From Lentisphaeria bacterium (GTDB lineage Bacteria > Verrucomicrobiota > Lentisphaeria > Oligosphaerales > Oligosphaeraceae): a DNA stretch of 64,000 nucleotides. Where the stretch lies: assembly GCA_016287975.1 (NCBI GenBank), contig JAEEXV010000170.1, forward strand, positions 5,234 to 69,233. The letters run 5' to 3'. Positions 33,920-42,984 of the stretch are shown piece by piece (within the stretch, counting starts at the first letter, position 1; each line of letters begins with the position of its first letter). Position numbers and translations under genes: made by a program. Under the pieces are notes generated by a model. That model made no database searches, was not told where the DNA came from, and worked only from the letters and a program-made list of their open reading frames with translations.

Positions 33920-34927
33920 TCATCGGGCATTTCGCGACGGGCCGAACGCAGCGAGTTGCGTGCACAATGCGAGATCGTCCGGCACCTGCCTGCCGCGGGT
34001 GGTGAGGTATCCTCCCGTCATGAGGGAATTGAGCCCCGAGAGCATGAGCAGCCCCTGGAAATCCTTCATGAGCGTCTCGCGGCCGGCGCAGAACTTGAGC
34101 GTCATGGAGGGGTTGACGAGGCGGAAAAGCGCGAAGGTCTTGGCTGCGTCCGCGGGGGTGACTGGCGTCTGCGCCTCAAGCGGCGTCCCCGGGATGGGCA
34201 GAAGGAGATTGAGGGGGGAGGCCTCGACCTTGAGCGCGCGGATGGCGAACGCCATGTCCACGCGGTCCTCCCAGGTTTCGCCCAGGCCGAAGATTCCGCC
34301 GGTGCAGTTGGTGATGCCGTATTTCTGCATTCGTCGGATGGTGGCGATCTTCTCCTCGATGGCATGCGTGGTGGCGACCAGTTCCGCATAGCGCGCGGGG
34401 GCGGTCTGGAGGTTCATGTTGTAGCGCCAGACATGATGCAGGGAGAGTTCGCGGGCGCATTCATCGGAGAGAATGCCCAGGCAGACGCAGAGTTTCAGGT
34501 CGGGGAACCGCTCGTGCAGCCGATCCAGGGTGGAGAGGATGCGGCGGAAGTCCGCGTCGGGCTTCTGCCAGCCGCGTCCGCTGGTGACATAGCCGAAGAT
34601 GCGCACGCCGCTCTCATAGACCTTCCGTGCGGCGGCAACGACCTCCTCCTCCGACAGGAGCGGGAAGGTCTCGATGTTCGTGCGGTAATGGCCGCTCTGC
34701 GCGCAGAATCGGCAATCCTCCCCGCATTTCCCGCATTTTGCATTGACGATGGAGCAGTTTCCCGCGTCAGGCGGCGCGAAGGCGATTCTCACCTTGTTTG
34801 CCAGGGAGACCAGATCCAGGATGTCCGCGCCCGATATTCCGTGCGCGAGGGCGATGGCCTCGTCGCGTGAAAGACTTTCCCCGTCCAGGACTTTGTATGC
34901 GTTTTCAATCAAGGGGTGCAGTTTCAT
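33920..34927 (-). CDS. bioB: Biotin synthase
   Basis: This radical-SAM enzyme inserts sulfur into dethiobiotin, the last step of biotin synthesis. The family motif is visible: KCGKCGEDCRFCAQSGHY gives the CxxxCxxC 4Fe-4S cluster and the CAQS segment. Further typical stretches are YNMNLQTAPARYAELV, ITNCTGGIFGLGETWEDR and PLNLLLPIPGTPLE. The length, about 335 residues, is normal. ATG 34927 with a nearby GGA is preferred; ATG 34957 is an in-frame alternative. It lies 69 bp downstream of panD in the same direction, so two B-vitamin genes are probably co-transcribed. A CO-dehydrogenase-type or HydE-like relative is less likely given the CAQS and GIFGLGE signatures. Confidence 0.85.
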   Translation of the reverse strand: MKLHPLIENAYKVLDGESLSRDEAIALAHGISGADILDLVSLANKVRIAFAPPDAGNCSIVNAKCGKCGEDCRFCAQSGHYRTNIETFPLLSEEEVVAAARKVYESGVRIFGYVTSGRGWQKPDADFRRILSTLDRLHERFPDLKLCVCLGILSDECARELSLHHVWRYNMNLQTAPARYAELVATTHAIEEKIATIRRMQKYGITNCTGGIFGLGETWEDRVDMAFAIRALKVEASPLNLLLPIPGTPLEAQTPVTPADAAKTFALFRLVNPSMTLKFCAGRETLMKDFQGLLMLSGLNSLMTGGYLTTRGRQVPDDLALCTQLAAFGPSRNAR

Positions 34928-34996
34928 GTCCATTCCAACGATGCGCTTGCCAGGCATCCAGCGGGAGCGGCGCCATGCCGCTGAATGCCAAGGCGG

Positions 34997-35353
34997 TCAA
35001 ATGATTTCAGCCTTGGAGTTGCCGTCGGAAAGCAGGATGGCGCGTGGTTTCCAGGACTTGGCCTCCCGTGGGGTCATCTGGGCGAAACTCATGACTGTGA
35101 CCAGGTCTCCAGGCGCGCCCAGACGCGCCGCCGCGCCGTTCAGGCAGAACACCCGCGAGCCGCGTTCCGCCTCGATGGCGTAGGTCTCCAGGCGGCTTCC
35201 ATTGTTCTGGTTGACCACCAGCACCTTCTCGAACGGCAGAATCCCCGCCATGTCCAGCAGGTCCCGATCGATGGAGATGCTTCCAGTATAGTTCAACTCG
35301 CACTGCGTCAGGACGGCACGGTGCAGTTTGGCCTTCAGCATTTGAATGAGCAT
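34997..35353 (-). CDS. panD: Aspartate 1-decarboxylase
   Basis: PanD converts aspartate to beta-alanine for pantothenate and coenzyme A. The 118-residue protein shows the canonical KLHRAVLTQCELNYTGSISID stretch by position (residues about 8-28), with the Gly-Ser self-cleavage site that gives the pyruvoyl group, and NGAAARLGAPGDLV and VMSFAQM further on. The length is normal. The ATG at 35353 has a GAGGATTC site. It heads the panD-bioB unit. Confidence 0.95.
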   Translation of the reverse strand: MLIQMLKAKLHRAVLTQCELNYTGSISIDRDLLDMAGILPFEKVLVVNQNNGSRLETYAIEAERGSRVFCLNGAAARLGAPGDLVTVMSFAQMTPREAKSWKPRAILLSDGNSKAEII

Positions 35354-35460
35354 TGGTGAATCCTCGGTTTTTGTCAACCGCCATAATATAATCGGCCCGC
35401 CAGGCCCGCCCTGCGGCACACGCCGCCCGCGGAGACGCGCGGCGCACCTTCGGGGCGGCC

Positions 35461-36405
35461 TTATGCGCAGCACTGCGGGCGGTCGCCGCAGACCGTCTCG
35501 CGGGCCTCGAACTCCAGCGTGGCATGGCCGATGCCGCGCTGCGCGAGCAACGCCTTCAGCTTCGCGCGGGTCTCCTCCTGGCGCGCCACCTCCAGCAGCC
35601 GCACATGCGCCGTCAGGGCATTCTCGGTGGTGCTCATCGCCCAGACGTGCAGGTGATGCACGTCCGCCACATTCTCCACTTCCTCGAGTTCCGACTTCAG
35701 GCCCTCGGGGCGGATTCCCCGGGGCGTCCCGTCCATCAGCAGGGTCATGCTTTCGCGGAACAGCCCCCAGGTGGAGACGAGGATGACGGCGGCGATTCCG
35801 AGCCCCACCACGGGGTCGATCCAGGCCGCGCCCGTCAGCATCATCAGCGCCCCCGAGACCACCACCCCCAGGGAGACCAGCGCGTCCGCCAGCATGTGCA
35901 GATAGGCCCCGCGCACATTGAGGTCGCGCTCCTGCCCGTGCGACAGCAGCATGGCGGTGAGGCCGTTCACGACAATCCCCGCCGCGGCGGTCGCCATGAC
36001 CACACCGCCTGGCGCGGGGCTGCCGTGCCGCAGATGCTCCACGCATTCCCAGGCAATCCCCGCCACCGCCCCCAGCAGCAGCACGGAGTTCAGGAACGCG
36101 GCCAGCACCGTCCCCTTCCTGAAACCGTAGGTGAACCGCCCGTCCGCCTGGCGCTTCAGCAGCAGAAACGCAATCAGCGAGACCAGCAGACCGCTGACGT
36201 CCCCCAGGTTGTGCCCCGCGTCCGCCAGCAGCCCCGATGACCCATGGCGGAAGCCCAGCCAGAACTCCACGCCCACGAAGACCAGGTTCACCGCCGCCGC
36301 CGCCACGAAGCGCCCGCCTTGCTCCAGGTGGAACTCCCCGTGATGATGGTGGTGGTGATGGTGGTGATGATGCCCCGCCGACTCTGGAAAATCTTTCATA
36401 GCCAT
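35461..36405 (-). CDS. Cation diffusion facilitator exporter (CzcD/ZitB-like)
   Basis: The protein of about 314 residues is a CDF family metal exporter with six membrane helices. Helix II has ADAGHNLGDVSG and helix V has MLADALVSLGVV, the HxxxD-type transport-site residues (His and Asp pairs) of Zn/Cd exporters. The N-terminus has a run of 11 His residues, a metal-binding tail. The C-terminal cytoplasmic domain has DVHHLHVWAMS, and the tail ends with Cys-rich CGDRPQCCA. It probably exports zinc or cadmium. The ATG at 36405 lies directly after the arsR-type stop, so both are one operon; ATG 36399 is an alternative. Confidence 0.9.
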   Translation of the reverse strand: MAMKDFPESAGHHHHHHHHHHHGEFHLEQGGRFVAAAAVNLVFVGVEFWLGFRHGSSGLLADAGHNLGDVSGLLVSLIAFLLLKRQADGRFTYGFRKGTVLAAFLNSVLLLGAVAGIAWECVEHLRHGSPAPGGVVMATAAAGIVVNGLTAMLLSHGQERDLNVRGAYLHMLADALVSLGVVVSGALMMLTGAAWIDPVVGLGIAAVILVSTWGLFRESMTLLMDGTPRGIRPEGLKSELEEVENVADVHHLHVWAMSTTENALTAHVRLLEVARQEETRAKLKALLAQRGIGHATLEFEARETVCGDRPQCCA

Positions 36406-36406
36406 C

Positions 36407-36715
36407 CTACCTCGCCCGCTCCGCAACATGCTCACGGCACGTGTCGAACAACTGACGGATGTGTTCGTCCGCCAGCGAATACACCACCTTCTTCCCCGAC
36501 CTGCTCGTCTTCACCAGCCGCAACTGCCGCAGCAGACGAAGATGATGCGACACCGCAGGCTGGCTCATCCCCAGCAGCCCCGTCAGCCCCCCGACGCACT
36601 GCTCGCCCCCCAGCAGCACCTGGATGATCTTCAGACGCGTCGGATCCGCAAAACACTGGAACAACTCCGACATCTCCAGCAAACCCAGTTCATCCAACTC
36701 CACCATGAAATGCAT
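36407..36715 (-). CDS. ArsR/SmtB-family metal-responsive repressor
   Basis: The 102-residue protein has the ArsR winged helix: FADPTRLKIIQVLL, then recognition helix MSQPAVSHHLRLLRQL. The last helix has DEHIRQLFDTCREH, matching the DxHx(10)HxxE/H alpha-5 zinc site of SmtB/CzrA-type sensors. It controls the CDF exporter that follows without a gap. An 8-bp inverted repeat upstream (36731-36761) is the likely operator, so zinc release of repression is the expected circuit. Confidence 0.9.
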   Translation of the reverse strand: MHFMVELDELGLLEMSELFQCFADPTRLKIIQVLLGGEQCVGGLTGLLGMSQPAVSHHLRLLRQLRLVKTSRSGKKVVYSLADEHIRQLFDTCREHVAERAR

Positions 36716-36730
36716 CTCCCATTCGGTTGT

Positions 36731-36761
36731 GCTTATATAAGCGATTGTTTATAATATAAGC
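36731..36761 (-). promoter_or_regulatory. ArsR-type operator/promoter
   Basis: GCTTATAT (36731-36738) and ATATAAGC (36754-36761) form a perfect 8-bp inverted repeat with centre-to-centre spacing of 23 bp. It is AT-rich in GC-rich surroundings and lies 16 bp before the repressor start, overlapping likely -10 sequence. This fits autoregulation by the ArsR protein. Confidence 0.65.
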
Positions 36762-36804
36762 GGCCGTCGGGGAATTGCAAGCGGCGATTCCTGTGCGCGC
36801 GGGG

Positions 36805-37905
36805 TTATGGCTCCTGGAATCGCGCGGCGAAACGTGCTGGGATGTCGGGGGCGCAATAGACGCCGTCGGAGTTGGGGGCGGCGGGGACGGGGAGGACGGG
36901 GCAGGTGCGGTCGGCGAGTTCGACGCAGCGGGTGTGCTCGAGGGCGTTTGCGAGGGTATAGACGGGGGTCTGGGGGTGGTCGAGGCGGTCGAGGGCGACG
37001 CGGAACATGGTGGCGTTGGGGGCGACGGCCTGTCCTGCGGCGATGGTGGCGCCGTCCTCGCCGGTGATGGTCCAGTCGGCGTTGTTGTGCCATCGGATGG
37101 CGGCCTTTTCGCAGCGGACGACGAGTTCGGGTTCGTGCTTCTGGTCGGAGCAGTGCGCGAACATGACGCGGGCGCCGGTGTGGTTGTCGAGGGTGAAGTC
37201 GAGGTCGCAGGCGTCGAACATCTCGATGCCTGGGCGTGCGCGCAGGAGGTCCCCCGCGACGGCGGTGGCGCGGGCGGAGGCGGGGAGGGTGGGGCCGTTC
37301 AGGAAGAGGAGCAGGTTGAGGTAGTGCGCGAAGGCGTTGTTGATGGGGGAGTCGAGGACGGGGACGCCTCGGACGGCGCGCCTGGCGACCCAGGAGTTGC
37401 GGCTGTAGTAGACGTCGCCGCGCGGCCAGATGCCCATCGTGGCGGAGCCGAGGATGCGTCCGAACCGTCCCGATCGGAGGAGCCGCTTGAAGAACTGGAT
37501 CTCGGGGGCGTAGCCATGCTGGAAGGCGACCGCGACGAACTTTCCCGAGGCCTTTTCGGCGGCCATCATGCGCTCGACGGCGTCGGCGGAGCCCGCGGCG
37601 GGCTTTTCGAGGAGGACGTTCATGCCCGCCGCGAGGGCGGCGACGGTCAGCGGCTCGTGCGCGTCGATGCCCGCGGGGATGCACACCAGGTCGATGGCGC
37701 CGCGCTCGGCGGCGAAGAACTCCTCCGCCGTCGGGTAGATTCTCGTGCCGCGGCTGCGCAGCTGCTCCATTCCCTCGGGGACCTTGGCGGGGGTGCGGAC
37801 GACGGCGGCGGCGAGTTCGACGAGGCCCGCGTCGGCGAGCGGCAGGAGCAGCTGGAGATGCGAACGGCCGAAGCCGGCGATTCCGATGATGGCGACTTTC
37901 TTCAT
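36805..37905 (-). CDS. Gfo/Idh/MocA family dehydrogenase (1)
   Basis: The 366-residue protein starts with a Rossmann NAD(P) fold: VAIIGIAGFGRSHLQLL, and has the family motif LLEKPAAGS (about 96-104). The C-terminal alpha/beta domain with YCAPDIPARF end is typical. These enzymes oxidise sugars, inositols or pseudo-sugars. It lies 10 bp downstream of a second member in the same direction, so they form an operon. The exact substrate cannot be read from sequence. Confidence 0.8.
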   Translation of the reverse strand: MKKVAIIGIAGFGRSHLQLLLPLADAGLVELAAAVVRTPAKVPEGMEQLRSRGTRIYPTAEEFFAAERGAIDLVCIPAGIDAHEPLTVAALAAGMNVLLEKPAAGSADAVERMMAAEKASGKFVAVAFQHGYAPEIQFFKRLLRSGRFGRILGSATMGIWPRGDVYYSRNSWVARRAVRGVPVLDSPINNAFAHYLNLLLFLNGPTLPASARATAVAGDLLRARPGIEMFDACDLDFTLDNHTGARVMFAHCSDQKHEPELVVRCEKAAIRWHNNADWTITGEDGATIAAGQAVAPNATMFRVALDRLDHPQTPVYTLANALEHTRCVELADRTCPVLPVPAAPNSDGVYCAPDIPARFAARFQEP

Positions 37906-37915
37906 GGGCAGGGGA

Positions 37916-38893
37916 TCAGAAGTGCAGGGTCGTGAGGGTGTCGGCGCTTTCGCGGGCGAGGAGGATGGCGCGGGCGAGGGCGAAGGTCTCCTCGTCGGTC
38001 ACCAGGGAGGGGCGCCCGTCGGCGAGTTCGTGGACGAAGTCGCCGAAGACGTCGCGGTCGGCGGGGGGCGGGTCGAGGACGCGGTCGCCGTCGGCGTCGA
38101 TGAGATGCACCTTGCCGCCGAGGACTTCGAGGACGCCCTTGGTGCCCGCGAGGCGGACGCGGTCGTCGCCGTGAGTGGCGGCGGTGGCGGGGCGCAGGAA
38201 GTCGATGCCCGCGTCCGCGATGACGCCGTTTTTGAGGCGGAAGAGGCAGTGGGCGGCGATCTCGAGGTCGCCGTGGTCGAAGTTGTCGGTGGCGTCGTGG
38301 TAGGCGGTGACGCATTCGAAGGCGTCGCCCGTGTAGTAGAGGATCCAGTCGATGGCGTGGCTGCCGACCCAGGGGATGGTGCCGCCGTAGGTGTCGCGGC
38401 GCTTGTAGAACTCAGGGCGCTTGCCGAGCTTGTAGGACTTCTGCGTGCGCACGAGCTTGATCTTGCCGATCGCGCCCGCCTGGACGAGGCGGTAGGCGTG
38501 CAGGAAGGCGGCGTCGTAGCGCAGGCCGACCATCGAGCGGATGTGGCGCCCCGAGGCGCGCCAGGCCGCCTCGAGCATCTCCAGCTGCGCGAAGGTGGTC
38601 GCGACGGGCTTCTCGCAGAAGACGTGGATGCCGCGGCGCAGCGCCTCGGCGGCCATCTCGGCGTGCTGCTCGAAGGGGCCGTCGATGCAGACGAGCGCGG
38701 GCTGCTCGCGGTCGAGCATCGCGCGCCAGTCGTCGTATTGCCGCGGGTTCCACGGGGCGGTCGCCTGGATGAGCGACGCCGCGCGGAGGTCGCCCAGCGG
38801 GGCGATCGCCGTCAATTGCACTTCGGGGAGGTTCTTCAGCACCTGGTAGGCATAGTACGAATGCCCGCGGGCGCCAATCATGCAGAATTTCAT
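37916..38893 (-). CDS. Gfo/Idh/MocA family dehydrogenase (2)
   Basis: The 325-residue protein has a shortened Rossmann start (KFCMIGARGHSYYAYQVL) and the HVFCEKPVAT motif (about 89-98). The central VGSHAIDWILYY segment contains the His/Asp pair often near the active site of this family. It is the first gene of a two-gene unit; the paralogue follows after 10 bp. It probably works on a sugar or sugar acid from polysaccharide breakdown. Confidence 0.8.
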   Translation of the reverse strand: MKFCMIGARGHSYYAYQVLKNLPEVQLTAIAPLGDLRAASLIQATAPWNPRQYDDWRAMLDREQPALVCIDGPFEQHAEMAAEALRRGIHVFCEKPVATTFAQLEMLEAAWRASGRHIRSMVGLRYDAAFLHAYRLVQAGAIGKIKLVRTQKSYKLGKRPEFYKRRDTYGGTIPWVGSHAIDWILYYTGDAFECVTAYHDATDNFDHGDLEIAAHCLFRLKNGVIADAGIDFLRPATAATHGDDRVRLAGTKGVLEVLGGKVHLIDADGDRVLDPPPADRDVFGDFVHELADGRPSLVTDEETFALARAILLARESADTLTTLHF

Positions 38894-39213
38894 GGTTGTT
38901 TCCTAAACGGTGGCGGGGGAGAAAAGGGCAATGCGCCTAAGATAATGCATCACAGTCGGGCTGGCGTTGCGGCGCGGGGCACCGCTGTGGAGTGGCGCCT
39001 TCATCCAGCCATGCAAACGACGGGGGGCTCCGCTTCGCTTCGCCCCCCGCACCCCCCCGCTCCGCCTGCGGCGGGCGCGGGGCACCGCTGTGGAGTGGCG
39101 CCTTCATCCAGCCATGCAAACGACGGGGGGCTCCGCTTCGCTTCGCCCCCCGCACCCCCCGCTCCGCCTGCGGCGGGCGCGGGGTGGGATGGGGATGCGC
39201 TCGGCGGCGGGCA
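38894..39213. other. Intergenic region made mostly of a tandem repeat
   Basis: No gene is seen. The region is a 103-bp tandem duplication (38971-39184, listed separately). Confidence 0.6.
38971..39184. repeat. 103-bp tandem duplication with hairpin sequence
   Basis: Two near-identical copies start at 38971 and 39074 with GGCGCGGGGCACCGCTGTGG. Each contains GGGGGGCTCCGC...GCGGGCGC stretches (including GGGGGGC/GCCCCCC arms) that can form strong hairpins. It lies between the dehydrogenase pair and the end of the lyase-like gene and may serve as a terminator cluster for one or both. Confidence 0.7.
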
Positions 39214-41682
39214 CTATGGTTGCTTCGCGTCCTGTTTCGGCTGCTTCTTTCCCTGTTCCAGGTCCTTGAGTTGCTTCAGGAGCTTGTCGTATTCGGGGTA
39301 GTTTCCGCCTGCGACGGAGCCGCCCCAGAGTTCGCGCTGGGAGAGGTCGTACTTGATCTCGGGCATGACGAGGTCGAGTTTCCGCATCAGTTCGAGGGTC
39401 AGCGGCAGGAAGTAGAGGCCCTGGCTGACGGAGTTGTAGCCCGGGTCGTCGGGGTTGGTGCCCTTGAGGGGGGAGGCGTAGACTTCGCGGCGGGTCAGCA
39501 TCTGGATCATCGTGTCGCGGGAGATTTCGAGCGATTCCTTGTCGCCAGTGAGGAGCGCGTCGATGAGCAGCACGTTGCGCATGGCGGAGCCAGGGCCGGA
39601 GCCGTTGCGGGTGCTCTGCTTGCGCCACGGGACGGGGCTGTGGACGAAGCCCCTGCGCTCGGGGAAGTAGAGGCGGGTCTTCACGTAGTCGGCGGTGGCC
39701 TTGAGGTTGTCGCGGAGGGCCTTCTTCAGGTATTCGTCCTGGGTGACCTGGAGGACGAGATACATTCCCGCGGCCTGGTATCCCGTCGGGAAGGAGAGCG
39801 CGCCGAACTTGTACTTCTCGTTCTCCTTGTTCCAGCCCCCAGGCGGCGGCGGCGCGTTGTGCTTGTGCAGCGGGATCTGGGCGACGCCGCGGCCCTTGGC
39901 GTGGGACATGACGATCCAGGCGAGTTCCTCGGCGGCCTTGAGCACCTTGGGGGAGGCGTTCATCCAGTAGATGGCGGTCAGGTTGACCAGCGCCCAGCCA
40001 GGCTCGCGGTGCGTCGCGCTCCAGGCGCGTTTCGTGAAGAGCTCGCTGCGCATGATCCAGTTGCCCGTGGCGTTGGCGATGTCGCGGAAGCGGCGGTCGC
40101 CAGTGAGGACGAAGGCCATGCAGGTGCCGCGGATGCGGGTATGGCCGTTGCTGTGGTGGGCGATGAGGAACGGGTTGCCGCCGATTTTCCTGACGTCGAG
40201 GTCCTGCAGGCGGTAGTAGCCGCCGGTGTGGCCGACGCAGTGGGTGGTGACGGCGCCGTTGAGGGCGGCGGACTGGCCCTTGACGGTGTCGATCTCCATC
40301 TGGTGGCGGGCGGCGCGCAGCCCCGCGCGGAAGTAGTCGGGATTGCGGTATCGCAGGCCCTGTTCGAGGAGGACCGCCGCGTCGTCGTATTCGTTGTTGA
40401 ACCAGTTCCAGGTGCGTTCGCCATGGGTGTCGCCGTAGTTCATGAAGCCGTACCAGCGTTCCTCGCGGATGTGCCTCAGATAGGCGTCGAGGCCGATGCG
40501 CACCTCGGGGTCGTAGGGCTTGCTGTACTTGTCGGGGCTGCCGATGGCGTTGAGCCACGCGCCCGACCTGCCCAGCTCATCGACGTCGGGCATGCCGACG
40601 GGGATCGGCGAGAGCAGTTTCGCGGCGTCCATTTGGGGATCCAGCGCCAGGTACATCGGGAAGGAGACCTCGACGCCCGCCTTCATGACATAGTCGCCAG
40701 TGTGGATCGCGAAGTAGCGCACCCACTCCTTCTCGCGGTTGGCGTAGCGCGTCCTGGGCGTGATCTCGGGGAGGAGGTCGACCCGCAGCGCCTGCGGCTC
40801 GCTGGCGACGCCGATGGGGAAGCGCTCCGCCATCTCGGGGATGACCAGTTTCGCCTGCCCGAGCAGGTCGAAGACCCCCAGCGACCCCTTGGCCGCCGTG
40901 GTCCTGCCGTCGGCGGTGGTCTCGTAGCCGTCGTCCTCCCACTGGATCGCCGCGCGCGGCGCCTGCGCAGGCCCCTTTCCGGCGATGCGCAGCGAGGCGG
41001 ACTTCCAGGCGCGCATCGCAGCATAGTCGTCCGCCGCGGGCTGGTCGAGCGCCACGCCCAGCAGCGGCTCCAGGCCGACGAAGGGCGAATCCGCCCACAG
41101 CGTCACGCGCAGCCGCCAGTAGCGGCGCTCGCCGGCGGGGCATGGCGCGAACTCGCCGCGGAACTCCAGCCCGGTCTGGACGCGGCCCAGGTCGAAGGGG
41201 GAGACCGACTTCAGCACCGCCTTCGGGCGCGCCCCGTCGGGCAGGGTGATTTCAGGGGGCTGGACGGTGAACTCCCGTTTCCCCGAGCGGATGCGCAGGG
41301 CGAAGGGCTCCTGGTCGTAGGTCACGGTGCAGCGCTGGTTGGTGAAGGCGCGCCACTTCTCCTTGCCGACCTGGACGACGCTGTTCTTCAGCGCGCTCTT
41401 GGGGGCGGTGCCAGGGACGACCCGATAGCGGCCCGCGGGCACCTTGGCCAGGACGCGGTACCAGCGCGCGTCCCCGTTGGGGTATTTGGAGATCAGCAGC
41501 GTCTGGGAATCGTAGCGGGCGCCGTCCGCCTCCAGGACGAAGGACTTGACGGGGGCGTCCCCCTGCGCGGCGGGGACGGTGAATGTGACCACGCGCGGGT
41601 CGCCCTTCTCCTTGAAGATGTCGACCTCGACCGCCAGGATCGGCAGCGCGCATACGAGGGCCAGCAAGACACTTCTCTTCAT
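39214..41682 (-). CDS. Secreted PcRGLX/YetA-like carbohydrate-active protein
   Basis: The protein of about 822 residues begins with a signal peptide (MKRSVLLALVCALPILA). The N-terminal half is beta-rich and the C-terminal half helical, with FMNYGDTHGERTWNWF and NNEYDDAAVLLEQGLRY, followed by many Trp/His-rich segments such as VTTHCVGHTGGYYRL. This matches the exo-rhamnogalacturonan lyase (PcRGLX/YetA-like) layout, though I judge this from pattern only. The tail is Lys/Gln-rich. The start ATG 41682 has a GGAGG site 7 bp upstream. The prepilin-like gene precedes it by 17 bp; together they are under the AraC-type operator at 42497-42527. Confidence 0.6.
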   Translation of the reverse strand: MKRSVLLALVCALPILAVEVDIFKEKGDPRVVTFTVPAAQGDAPVKSFVLEADGARYDSQTLLISKYPNGDARWYRVLAKVPAGRYRVVPGTAPKSALKNSVVQVGKEKWRAFTNQRCTVTYDQEPFALRIRSGKREFTVQPPEITLPDGARPKAVLKSVSPFDLGRVQTGLEFRGEFAPCPAGERRYWRLRVTLWADSPFVGLEPLLGVALDQPAADDYAAMRAWKSASLRIAGKGPAQAPRAAIQWEDDGYETTADGRTTAAKGSLGVFDLLGQAKLVIPEMAERFPIGVASEPQALRVDLLPEITPRTRYANREKEWVRYFAIHTGDYVMKAGVEVSFPMYLALDPQMDAAKLLSPIPVGMPDVDELGRSGAWLNAIGSPDKYSKPYDPEVRIGLDAYLRHIREERWYGFMNYGDTHGERTWNWFNNEYDDAAVLLEQGLRYRNPDYFRAGLRAARHQMEIDTVKGQSAALNGAVTTHCVGHTGGYYRLQDLDVRKIGGNPFLIAHHSNGHTRIRGTCMAFVLTGDRRFRDIANATGNWIMRSELFTKRAWSATHREPGWALVNLTAIYWMNASPKVLKAAEELAWIVMSHAKGRGVAQIPLHKHNAPPPPGGWNKENEKYKFGALSFPTGYQAAGMYLVLQVTQDEYLKKALRDNLKATADYVKTRLYFPERRGFVHSPVPWRKQSTRNGSGPGSAMRNVLLIDALLTGDKESLEISRDTMIQMLTRREVYASPLKGTNPDDPGYNSVSQGLYFLPLTLELMRKLDLVMPEIKYDLSQRELWGGSVAGGNYPEYDKLLKQLKDLEQGKKQPKQDAKQP

Positions 41683-41698
41683 CGCCATGCCTCCGTTA

Positions 41699-42349
41699 TC
41701 ACCACTTGGACAGCACGTAGTCGGTGGGCAGGCTCTCCAGCGGGATGCCCTTCAGGGATTCGACATGGGTGTCGCCGTAGATGACGTTGCCGCGGCCCGC
41801 GTGGAGGCGCCCGAAACGGGCGTCGGCCGTGCCCGACGCAAAGACCTTGTTGGTGGCCTCGTTCACCTGCTCGATCCAGAGCACCTCCTTGCCAGGGGAC
41901 TGGAGCTGCGTGACGCGCAGCGGCTTGTAGTCCTTGGTGCCCATCAGCTGCGTGTTGGCCAGGTAGGTGTACCAGCCCTGGTAGAAGCCCTTGTTGCCGA
42001 CGGGCGCCTGAACCCGCGCGGGGCAGGAAAGCCCGCCCAGGTCGAGCTGCCACCGCGCGTTGCTGTATTCCTTGAAGTAGGTCTGCTTGATCGGCAGCGT
42101 CGGATAGGCCCATGTGTTGGTGTTGGCGGGGTAGAAGGCGGGGATCAGGCTGTCGTTGTTGTCGTTGGCGTAGAAGGTGTGCACCGTCGACATCGTCTTC
42201 ATGTGCGAGACGCAAGAAATCGCCTTCGCCTTGTCCCGCGCCTTGGTCAGCGCGGGCAGCAGCATCGACGCCAGGATCGCGATGATCGCGATCACCACCA
42301 GCAGTTCGATCAGCGTGAAAAACAGGGAACGGTTGTATCGGGCCATCAT
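41699..42349 (-). CDS. Prepilin-type N-terminal cleavage/methylation (DUF1559-like) protein (1)
   Basis: The 216-residue protein has a type IV pilin-like leader: [17 protein letters not shown] directly after a short basic start, with Glu at position 5 of the mature part. The rest is a small globular domain with several Cys (SCVSHM, LSCPAR) and a [16 protein letters not shown]-terminal motif seen in this secreted family. It is the first gene of the unit with the YetA-like lyase gene. GGAGGAATCC precedes ATG 42349; ATG 42346 is next. Families like this are very numerous in Lentisphaerae and may be secreted pseudopilins linked to polysaccharide use. Confidence 0.85.
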   Translation of the reverse strand: MMARYNRSLFFTLIELLVVIAIIAILASMLLPALTKARDKAKAISCVSHMKTMSTVHTFYANDNNDSLIPAFYPANTNTWAYPTLPIKQTYFKEYSNARWQLDLGGLSCPARVQAPVGNKGFYQGWYTYLANTQLMGTKDYKPLRVTQLQSPGKEVLWIEQVNEATNKVFASGTADARFGRLHAGRGNVIYGDTHVESLKGIPLESLPTDYVLSKW

Positions 42350-42496
42350 GGATTCCTCCTTTGTCGACACGGCGCTTGTCCAAACACCAAAAACCTGGCG
42401 CGGCGAAACCAAAGCCATTGCAAACAGCCTCGAAAGGCCCCCCGACGCCGCGCTTGTGCTTATTATACTCTGGAAACCGCGCCAAACCAACCCTAT

Positions 42497-42527
42497 TTTC
42501 TGCTATTTTTTTATAATATTATGCTGT
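42497..42527 (-). promoter_or_regulatory. Putative AraC-type operator/promoter (site 1)
   Basis: On the minus strand the direct half-sites AGCATAA and AGCAGAA are 21 bp apart, with AATATTATAA between them. Site 2 at 57298-57328 has the same layout. It lies about 150 bp upstream of the prepilin/YetA-like operon; two helical turns between half-sites is usual for AraC-family regulators. Confidence 0.6.
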
Positions 42528-42565
42528 GTCCCCGCAAATATCACATAAACTTTTTCAATTTGGGG

Positions 42566-42960
42566 GACGGGACTTTGGACTTTGGACGCTGGACTTTGGA
42601 CGGGACTTTGGACGGTGGGACTTTGGGACTTGGGGTGATGGGACTTTGGACTTTGGACGCTGGACTTTGGACGGGACTTTGGACGGTGGGACTTTGGGAC
42701 TTTGGATGGGGTGATGGGACTTTGGATGGGGTGATGGGACTTTGGACTTTGGACGCTGGACTTTGGACGGGACTTTGGACGGTGGGACTTTGGATGGGGT
42801 GATGGGACTTTGGACTTTGGACGCTGGACTTTGGACGGGACTTTGGACGGTGGGACTTTGGGACTTGGGGTGATGGGACTTTGGACGGTGGGCGCGGCGT
42901 TCTGTGCCGGCCCATTTTTGGGCCGGTCAGGGTGACGGGGCTTTGGACTTAGGACGCTGG
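42566..42960. repeat. TTTGGAC minisatellite
   Basis: The core TTTGGACGCTGGACTTTGG occurs at 42581, 42652, 42748 and 42816 with a worn fifth copy near 42943. Unit lengths are 71, 96 and 68 bp and are themselves built from GGGACTTTGGAC and GGGGTGATG blocks. There are no unique spacers. Confidence 0.8.
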
Positions 42961-42984
42961 ACTGGGCGGGGGGACGCCTCGGTT

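Larger units (their letters stand above)
42350..42984. other. Intergenic region with AraC-type operator and minisatellite
   Basis: No gene is seen. The region holds the operator at 42497-42527 and the TTTGGACG minisatellite from about 42566 to 42960, both listed separately. Its reading frames are low-complexity artefacts. Confidence 0.7.

Noticed and set aside
42566..42960. Open reading frames in the TTTGGAC repeat region
   Set aside because: They are low-complexity products of the minisatellite in several frames.
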